This document shows, piece after piece, positions 58,460 to 64,000 of a stretch of DNA of 64,000 nt (its first letter is position 1; the number at the start of each line of letters is the position of its first letter). The position numbers were made by a program, and so were the translations under genes. Origin of the DNA: JALZEG01 sp035942255 (GTDB lineage Bacteria; Actinomycetota; CADDZG01; WHSQ01). The stretch is from positions 1 through 64,000 of the forward strand of contig DASZDG010000022.1 of assembly GCA_035942255.1 (NCBI GenBank), in the 5' to 3' direction. A model generated the notes under the pieces. The model did no database searches and was not told the origin of the DNA. It saw nothing but the letters and a program-made list of their open reading frames with translations.

Positions 58460-59334
58460 GGGTCACGGGGATCGGAGGCGGCCACGGCCTTGCCGCGACG
58501 CTGATGGCCGCGCGCCACTACGCGGACGACATCTCCGCGGTCGTCACGGTCGCCGACGACGGGGGATCGTCGGGCAAGCTCACGCGTGAGCTCGGCATCC
58601 CGCCCCCGGGCGACATCAGGAATTGCCTCGTCGCGCTCGCCGGCGACGACGACCGCGCGCGGCTGTACCAGCACCGGTTCCAGGAGGGCGCGTTGACCGG
58701 CCACACGGTCGGCAACCTGATCATCGCGGCGCTGACGGAGATGAAGGGCGACTTCGCCGAGGCCGTCGCCGCCGCGGGACGCATGCTCGGGTGCGAGGGC
58801 CGCGTGTATCCGGCGACCGGAGAGGTAGTCGCGCTGATGGCGCAGGTGCGCGACGGCGTCGTCCGCGGGCAAGTCGCGGTCGCGCAGACGAAGGACCCGA
58901 TACAGGCGCTGTTCCTCGAGCCGCGCAGCCCCCGCGCGAACCCCGAAGCCGTCCGAGCCATACGCGCGGCCGACCAGGTCGTCCTGGGGCCGGGAAGCCT
59001 CTTCACGAGCCTGATCGCGACGATCCTCGTGCCCGGCGTGCGTATGGCGCTCCAGGAGACGGACGCGACGCGCGTCTTCGTGTGCAACGCGCGTATGCAG
59101 AAGGGCGAGACCGAGGGCCTCGACGCCGCCGCGCACGTCGAGTCGCTGCTCGCCCACGCGGGGCCGGACACCGTCGACGTCGTCCTCGTCCAGTCGCCGC
59201 CGCTCCCCGTAGACGGAGTGGAGGTGAGCTCGCTGAAGGGCCTGGGTGTGCGGGTCGTGGGGGCCGACGTGGCGTCGGAGAGCGGGGCGCACGACCCCGA
59301 GAGGCTGGCCGAGGTCCTCTCCTCGCTCCGCTGA
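58456..59334 (+). CDS. yvcK: YvcK/GlmR family gluconeogenesis factor
   Basis: 292 residues, GTG start. VTGIGGGHGLAATLMAARHY, VTVADDGGSSGKLTRELGIP, PPGDIRNCLVALAG, HTVGNLIIAALTEM, and VLGPGSLFTSLIATILVPGV are the conserved blocks (CofD-like fold). YvcK binds UDP-GlcNAc and adjusts carbon flow to the cell wall. Usual gene order rapZ-yvcK-whiA breaks here: whiA is missing and gapA follows. Confidence 0.95.
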   Translation: MRVTGIGGGHGLAATLMAARHYADDISAVVTVADDGGSSGKLTRELGIPPPGDIRNCLVALAGDDDRARLYQHRFQEGALTGHTVGNLIIAALTEMKGDFAEAVAAAGRMLGCEGRVYPATGEVVALMAQVRDGVVRGQVAVAQTKDPIQALFLEPRSPRANPEAVRAIRAADQVVLGPGSLFTSLIATILVPGVRMALQETDATRVFVCNARMQKGETEGLDAAAHVESLLAHAGPDTVDVVLVQSPPLPVDGVEVSSLKGLGVRVVGADVASESGAHDPERLAEVLSSLR

Positions 59335-59398
59335 AACGAGGCGCCGTTAGGATGGGCGCTCACCCACTTTCGACCCCACACTCCGGGAGGGATCGTCG

Positions 59399-60406
59399 AT
59401 GACGACGCGAATCGGGATCAACGGCTTCGGCCGGATCGGCCGCAACTTCTACAGGGCCCTCAAGGCCACCGGCTCGGACCTGCAAGTCGTGGCCGTGAAC
59501 GATCTCGGCGACGCCGAGACGATGGCGCACCTCCTGAAGTACGACTCGGTGCACGGGCGCTTCGACCGCGAGGTGAAGGTCAGCAACGGCGGGTTCACGA
59601 TCGACGGCGAGGACATCAAGCTGCTGTCGGAGCGGGACCCCGGGCAGCTCCCGTGGGGCGACCTCGGCGTCGACATCGTGATCGAGTCGACGGGCTTCTT
59701 CACGAAGCGCGGCGACGCCGGCAAGCACGTCGAGGGCGGCGCGAAGAAGGTCATCATCTCGGCCCCCGCGAAGGAAGAGGACATCACGATCGTGATGGGG
59801 GTCAACCACGAGGAGTACGACCCGTCGCAGCACCACATCATCTCGAACGCGTCGTGCACGACGAACTGCGTGGTCCCGCTCGCGAAGGTCCTGCAGGACA
59901 ACTGGGGGATCGACAAGGGCTTCATGACGACGTGCCACGCGTACACGAACGACCAGAACACGCTCGACCTCGCGCGTGACGACCTCCGGCGCGCGCGTGC
60001 GGCCGCGGTGAACATCATCCCGACGACGACGGGGGCCGCCAAGGCCGCGTCGCTGGCGATGCCCGAGCTGAAGGGCCGTCTCGACGGCCTCGCCCTGCGC
60101 GTGCCGGTGCCCGACGGGTCGATCACCGACATCGTCGCGGTCGTCAACGGCGAGCCGTCGAAGGACGACGTGAACAACGCCTACCGCGAGGCCGCGGGCT
60201 CCGCCGCCATGAAGGGGATCCTCGAGTACACCGAGGACGCCATCGTGTCGAGCGACATCGTCGGCAACCCGCACTCGTGCATCATCGACGGCGCGTCGAC
60301 GATGGTGAACGGGAACATGGTGAAGGTCCTGGGCTGGTACGACAACGAGTGGGGCTACTCGAACCGCCTGGTGGACCTGACGGCCCTGGTGGCGAGCAAG
60401 CTCTAG
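59399..60406 (+). CDS. gapA: Glyceraldehyde-3-phosphate dehydrogenase, type I
   Basis: 335 residues. INGFGRIGRNFYRALKAT, YDSVHGRFDREVKV, the active-site SNASCTTNCVVPLAKVLQDN with Cys153, HAYTNDQN and WYDNEWGYSNRLVDL. TAGGAT near 59348 and GGGAGGG before the start give a promoter and ribosome-binding site with a leader of about 45 nt. pgk is 3.1 kb downstream instead of adjacent. Confidence 0.97.
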   Translation: MTTRIGINGFGRIGRNFYRALKATGSDLQVVAVNDLGDAETMAHLLKYDSVHGRFDREVKVSNGGFTIDGEDIKLLSERDPGQLPWGDLGVDIVIESTGFFTKRGDAGKHVEGGAKKVIISAPAKEEDITIVMGVNHEEYDPSQHHIISNASCTTNCVVPLAKVLQDNWGIDKGFMTTCHAYTNDQNTLDLARDDLRRARAAAVNIIPTTTGAAKAASLAMPELKGRLDGLALRVPVPDGSITDIVAVVNGEPSKDDVNNAYREAAGSAAMKGILEYTEDAIVSSDIVGNPHSCIIDGASTMVNGNMVKVLGWYDNEWGYSNRLVDLTALVASKL

Positions 60407-60458
60407 CTCTGCTGTCGCGGCTGCCGACTGACAAAACCAAGACCCAAGGGGGTGAGTC

Positions 60459-61745
60459 TTGGCGTCGCTTCGCGACGTGGCAGAGGAGGTTCTCCGCGAT
60501 CACGCTGACGGTCGGCCTCTCCATTACAGGGAGATAACGAGAATCGCGCTGGAGCGCGGACTATGGGCCCCGCTAGGGGTGACCCCTGAGGCTTCGATGT
60601 CCGCGGCCTTGTCGACCGAGGTCAGGGGTTTACATACCAGCGGAAGACCCGGGCGCTTCAAGGCGTTCGGACGTGGGCTTTATGGCCTGCGAAGGTCCTC
60701 AGCTGCCGTGCACGGCTCGATCGAGGAGCAGAATGCTTCGGTCAAGACGCGTCTCCGCGATGCCTTGGGGTCGATGCATCCGCGTGCGTTCGAGGAGCTG
60801 ATAGCTCAACTCCTCACCGCTATCGGCTTCGAGGACGTCGAGGTTACGAGCTACTCGCGCGACGGTGGCGTGGACGTCCGCGGCCGTCTTGCCGTCGGGG
60901 GCGTCACCGACGTTCGGACGGCAATCCAAGTGAAGCGCTGGGGAAAGAACGTTCCCGACCATGTTGTGAGGGAATTGCGGGGCGGGTTGGGCACACATGA
61001 GCGCGGGCTGATCATTACGCTCTCGGACTTCACGCCTGCATCAAAGATCGAGGCTGTTAAGAGCGACCGCGCGCCGATTTCGCTCGTATCGGGTGACGAA
61101 CTCGTGAACCTCCTGGTGGAATACCGGATCGGCGTCGTAGCAAGAGACGTCACGGTTCTTGAACTCGATGAGGGAGCAATCGGCCTCAATTCTGAGCAGG
61201 AGGACGTCGCTGCCGTCGAGGCACCCGGAGCCAGCATCGTCGGGGATCTCGGTGGTCGTGGGGTCTGGATCTGGCCCCTGCCAGGCGGCCGAAAAGGGTG
61301 GCTACGAAGCCTGCAACGCATGCTGCGGGAAGTAGTCGAAAGCGACCCGACCGTCTCTTCAGCGGTCGAGTGGATGATCAAGTCGTTTGCCAACGTGCAG
61401 AGCGAAGGCGCCGCGCGTTCGTACTGGAATGTGCCTCGGAGGATGGGCCTAATTGAGGTCTTAGGCGAGCGACTTCAGTTAACTGAGGCAGGAGCGACGT
61501 ATCTCTCGACCGGCGACGATGCCGTCTTGTTGGGCCAAATCGAGGCGACTATCGCTGGGATCTCCGAGCTTCTGGAAGCCCTCCGTGAAGCGCCCCTGGA
61601 CGAAAGCCAGGCCTTGGAGGTACTGAGGTCGAAGCTCGGTGTGACATGGCAGACGACGGCGCAGGTCAAGCATCGACTCGGGTGGTTGGAGAATCTCGGG
61701 GTCGTACGGCGGCGAGGCAAGGCGTACGGTCTCGTAACCCCATAG
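60459..61745 (+). CDS. Mrr-like restriction endonuclease with N-terminal HARE-HTH domain
   Basis: 428 residues, TTG start with AAGGGGG upstream. An N-terminal HARE-HTH domain (about 1-78: LRDVAEEVLRDHADGRPLHY, ITRIALERGLW, FGRGLYGLR) precedes a Mrr-type nuclease (about 100-225): MHPRAFEELIAQLLTAIGFE, DGGVDVRGR with Asp139, and IQVKRW with Gln157 and Lys159, the D-QxK site. The C-terminal part (about 280-428) has winged-helix-like repeats. Likely a stand-alone type IV (modification-dependent) enzyme. Third codon positions are more A/T-rich than in neighbours, a sign of transfer. Confidence 0.85.
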   Translation: MASLRDVAEEVLRDHADGRPLHYREITRIALERGLWAPLGVTPEASMSAALSTEVRGLHTSGRPGRFKAFGRGLYGLRRSSAAVHGSIEEQNASVKTRLRDALGSMHPRAFEELIAQLLTAIGFEDVEVTSYSRDGGVDVRGRLAVGGVTDVRTAIQVKRWGKNVPDHVVRELRGGLGTHERGLIITLSDFTPASKIEAVKSDRAPISLVSGDELVNLLVEYRIGVVARDVTVLELDEGAIGLNSEQEDVAAVEAPGASIVGDLGGRGVWIWPLPGGRKGWLRSLQRMLREVVESDPTVSSAVEWMIKSFANVQSEGAARSYWNVPRRMGLIEVLGERLQLTEAGATYLSTGDDAVLLGQIEATIAGISELLEALREAPLDESQALEVLRSKLGVTWQTTAQVKHRLGWLENLGVVRRRGKAYGLVTP

Positions 61746-61940
61746 GGACTCGTCGATGTCGGGTGTGGCGTCGCGCTTCGACGCTCAGCCCGACGACGAT
61801 GTAGCTCACGTCTCGGATCGTCTATTTCCCCCTACGCGGGGGAGGTCGACGCGTTCACGATGCCCCTGGGCCCGGCCGCGCATCCTGCCGGCCCCCTTCG
61901 TGCGTTGAAGGGACAATTACCCGAACGACCGGGAGGGGCG

Positions 61941-62471
61941 GTGGACGACCGAGGCGGGGCAGGGCAGGACGAAGAACTGATCGCGTTCTGCCGGCGGGAG
62001 CACGGGCGGGTCGTGGGGCTGCTCAGCCTCTACTGCGGCGACGCCGCACTCGCCGAGGAGCTGGCGCAGGATGCCCTCGCCCGCGTCTGCCGCGACTGGC
62101 GCAAGGTCCGGCGCATGGACCATCCCGAGGCCTGGACGAGCCGCGTCGCCGTCAACCTCGCCAACTCCTACTTCCGGCGCCGCGCCGCCGAGCGGCGTGC
62201 CCGCGACCGCCTCGCGGCCCGGCCCCCGGAGGAGGCCGCGGCCCCCGACCCGGCGGTCGTCCTCAGCGTCCGGCAGGCCGTCGCGAGCCTGCCCCCGCGT
62301 CAGAGGACGGCGCTGTTGCTCCACTACTTCTGCGACCTCCCGTTCGCGCAGGTCGCGGACCTGATGGGAGCGCCGGAACCGACCGTGAAGTCACTCGCGC
62401 GCCGGGGCATCGCCCGTCTGCGCTCGTCCGAGTCACTGGCAACCCGCGAGGAGGCCCCTAATGCAATCTGA
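61941..62471 (+). CDS. ECF sigma factor, SigE-like family
   Basis: 176 residues from GTG 61941, which has GGGAGG upstream; the frame is open back to ATG 61860. Region 2 (about 14-80) has FCRREHGRVVGLLSLYCGDA, LAEELAQDALARVCRDWRKV and AWTSRVAVNLANSYFRRR. Region 4 (about 110-165) has LPPRQRTALLLHYFCDLPFA and MGAPEPTVKSLARRGIARLR. It overlaps the downstream anti-sigma-like gene by 11 nt, so the pair is coupled. Confidence 0.92.
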   Translation: MDDRGGAGQDEELIAFCRREHGRVVGLLSLYCGDAALAEELAQDALARVCRDWRKVRRMDHPEAWTSRVAVNLANSYFRRRAAERRARDRLAARPPEEAAAPDPAVVLSVRQAVASLPPRQRTALLLHYFCDLPFAQVADLMGAPEPTVKSLARRGIARLRSSESLATREEAPNAI

Positions 62472-63501
62472 CGATCTCAAGAGGATGCTGGCCGAGGCGG
62501 CGGCGGACCCGTCCCGTCCGCTCGACGCGGGTGCGGTCGTGAGGAGGGGCCGCCGCCAGAGGAGGACGAGGGCCGCCGCGGCGGCGACCGGCCTTGCGGT
62601 GGTTCTGGCCGGAGCGTCGGCGTCGCTGGGCACGCTCGGCCGCGATACCGACTCGGGTCCGGGCCCCGCCGCCGCCGAGAGCGCCGACCCGTGCCGTCTC
62701 GGCCCCGCCGTGCACGTGGTCGTCTTCCTCGAGGACCACGCTTCGACGGTCGACGTCGACGCTCTCGGACACGAGCTCGAGGCGGACCCAGGAGTCGTCG
62801 AGGTCCGCTACGTGTCGCCGGAGGAGGGTTACGAGGAGCTCACGGAGAGGCTCGGGGATCACCCGAACGCCGAGCCCGTCGCGTCGGTTCCCGCGACGTT
62901 CAGGGTCGAGACCGTCGACGAGTCGGCGACCCGGCGGATCGAGCAGATCAGCGGCCCCGCGATCGAGCGCGTGCGGACCAGCCTCGACGCACGACGCATC
63001 GCGTGTCACGAACCGATCCTCGCCGCGCCGCGGGGGGAGAGCGACTACCCGACCTTCGGCGACGGCCACGGGACCGAGGTCCGGCTCCTCTCGCTGGCCT
63101 GTGGTGCCTCGCCGATCCGCGTGCGCGGCGACGTCATCCAGACGCCGGCGGACTGGTGCGGGGTGGAGATGGACGTCACCAACGGACGCCGGCACTCGAT
63201 CAGGTTCGAGGCGCGGGAGCAGAGGCTCACGGATTCGGACGGACACGTGTACCTCCCCTGGCTCCGGGCGATCCGCGCCGCGGGATCGCCGTCGCGTCTC
63301 CTCGACGTCGAGATCGCTCCGGGCGCGAGGCGCAAGGGAACGATCTTCTATGAGGTGGCTCCGGGCGCGCATCCCGAGACGTTGTTCCTGGTCCCCACGC
63401 GTACGCGGCCCGTGGTCGTTCGCTTCAACCGCAGGGGGTGCGGCGGCTTGATGAGGGACGCCCGCGGGGACTTCGCCTGCAGCTACGCCCCCCGTACGTA
63501 A
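62461..63501 (+). CDS. Probable anti-sigma factor with FtsX-like and DUF4352-like extracytoplasmic domains
   Basis: 346 residues. A short basic cytoplasmic part (about 1-39, DLKRMLAEAAADPSRPLDAG), one membrane segment (about 40-58), then two extracytoplasmic domains. The first (about 80-150) reads HVVVFLEDHASTVDVDALGH and GVVEVRYVSPEEGYEELTER, matching the FtsX extracellular domain pattern. The second (about 205-330) reads CGVEMDVTNGRRHSIRFEAR, LTDSDGHVYLPW and IFYEVAPGAHPETLFLVP, resembling DUF4352. Coupling with the sigma gene supports an anti-sigma role; no zinc anti-sigma motif is visible. Confidence 0.7.
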   Translation: MQSDDLKRMLAEAAADPSRPLDAGAVVRRGRRQRRTRAAAAATGLAVVLAGASASLGTLGRDTDSGPGPAAAESADPCRLGPAVHVVVFLEDHASTVDVDALGHELEADPGVVEVRYVSPEEGYEELTERLGDHPNAEPVASVPATFRVETVDESATRRIEQISGPAIERVRTSLDARRIACHEPILAAPRGESDYPTFGDGHGTEVRLLSLACGASPIRVRGDVIQTPADWCGVEMDVTNGRRHSIRFEAREQRLTDSDGHVYLPWLRAIRAAGSPSRLLDVEIAPGARRKGTIFYEVAPGAHPETLFLVPTRTRPVVVRFNRRGCGGLMRDARGDFACSYAPRT

Positions 63502-63529
63502 GGCGGAGGAACCGCCCGGCCCGACCTTC

Positions 63530-63535
63530 TACACT
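63530..63535 (+). promoter_or_regulatory. -10 box of leaderless pgk
   Basis: TACACT ends 8 nt before ATG 63544; no ribosome-binding site. This gives pgk its own promoter, separate from gapA. Confidence 0.4.
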
Positions 63536-63543
63536 CGGCCCCC

Positions 63544-64000
63544 ATGGGCCCGGCTCCGAAGATCCCCACCGACCTTCCCGGCATCGACTCGCTCGACGTC
63601 GACGGCAAGCGTGTGCTCGTGCGCTGCGACCTCAACGTCCCGCTGAAGGACGGCCGGATCACGGACGACCTCAGGATCCGGGCGGCGCTCCCTACGTTGC
63701 GCGCCCTGCTGGACCGCGGCGCCCGGCTCGCCGTCTGCTCCCACCTCGGCCGCCCCAAGGGGAAGGTCGTGGACGAGTTGAGCCTGAAGCCGGTCGGCAA
63801 CAGGCTCTCTGAGCTCCTCGACCGTCACGTCGAGGTCGCCGGCGACGTGATCGGCGAGAGCGCCCGCCTCGCGTGCGCCAGCAACTACGACGTCGTGCTG
63901 CTCGAGAACCTCAGGTTCGAGGAGGGGGAGGAGCGCAACGACCCCGACCTCGCCGCGGCCCTCGCGGCCCTCGCCGACGCCTACGTCGACGACGCGTTCG
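63544..64000 (+). CDS. pgk: Phosphoglycerate kinase, truncated by the window end
   Basis: 152 residues visible of about 400. Substrate-binding motifs KRVLVRCDLNVPLKDGRITD, VCSHLGRPKGKVVDELSLKP and VVLLENLRFEEGEERNDPDL are intact, ending inside DAYVDDAF. Second ATP-yielding partner of the gapA reaction. Confidence 0.97.
   Translation, partial: MGPAPKIPTDLPGIDSLDVDGKRVLVRCDLNVPLKDGRITDDLRIRAALPTLRALLDRGARLAVCSHLGRPKGKVVDELSLKPVGNRLSELLDRHVEVAGDVIGESARLACASNYDVVLLENLRFEEGEERNDPDLAAALAALADAYVDDAF

Noticed and set aside
61828..61842. CCCCC-TACGC-GGGGG hairpin before the sigma gene
   Set aside because: Only 5 bp, expected often by chance in this GC-rich sequence.

Overview
The window is one piece of a high-GC, densely packed chromosome from what looks like a deep-branching actinobacterium (Actinomycetota). 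The evidence is a 5'-truncated 16S rRNA gene of actinobacterial type, genes for coenzyme F420 chemistry, a Tad/Flp pilus locus with TadE/TadG-like proteins, a BldC-type regulator, a six-gene Mce cluster, SigE-like ECF sigma and anti-sigma genes, and a membrane-anchored FtsY. Many starts are GTG or TTG and many neighbours overlap as GTGA or ATGA. Most of it is ordinary housekeeping sequence. I see no tRNA, CRISPR array, prophage or insertion sequence.

Layout. 1-1404: 3' part of 16S rRNA, followed by a hairpin and not by 23S rRNA. 1422-4309: secreted and envelope proteins on the minus strand (one frameshifted), an Sm-like conserved protein and a BldC-like regulator, with 10-bp-phased direct repeats around them. 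4443-10686: Tad/Flp pilus operon (cpaB, cpaE, tadA, tadB, tadC, flp-like, two tadE-like, tadG-like), then an HU gene. 11376-12465: a lipoprotein and a MerB-like organomercurial-lyase homologue with an in-frame UGA at a catalytic cysteine position and a SECIS-like hairpin just after it. 12511-17994: F420 genes (cofC, an FrhB-family protein), a secreted metalloprotease and a phosphoesterase. 18082-27590: lipid and central metabolism (plsC, gpsA, a Cys/Met lyase, pckA, thiL, thiD, dodecin), membrane proteins and rpmB. 27642-34324: recG, rsmD, coaD, a coiled-coil protein, the DUF177 gene, rpmF, rnc, mutM and acylphosphatase. 34649-41772: smc (without a visible hinge), ftsY, a sugar-epimerase-like protein, two small membrane proteins and ffh. 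41776-42523: a hicAB toxin-antitoxin pair. 42653-45937: a very large cyclase-ATPase-TPR protein. 46014-47935: rpsP, khpA, rimM, trmD. 48773-55652: six mce genes. 55689-60406: uvrC, rapZ, yvcK, gapA. 60459-63501: an Mrr-like restriction gene and an ECF sigma/anti-sigma pair. 63544-end: start of pgk.

How the genes fit together. The pilus genes form one translationally coupled operon that the BldC-like protein next door could control. The ribosome and SRP genes (rpmB, rpmF, rpsP, khpA, rimM, trmD, smc, ftsY, ffh) follow common bacterial orders but with notable gaps: rplS is not after trmD, and whiA is not after yvcK. gapA and pgk are separated by a 3.1-kb insertion carrying a restriction gene of different composition and a sigma/anti-sigma pair.

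The most notable observation is the candidate selenoprotein at 11803-12465. Others are an smc with no hinge domain, rnc and rimM genes without canonical start codons, a six-gene mce operon with no adjacent permease, an FtsX-like sensor domain on an anti-sigma factor, and many genes that appear to be leaderless, with a TANNNT box 6-9 nt before the start codon.
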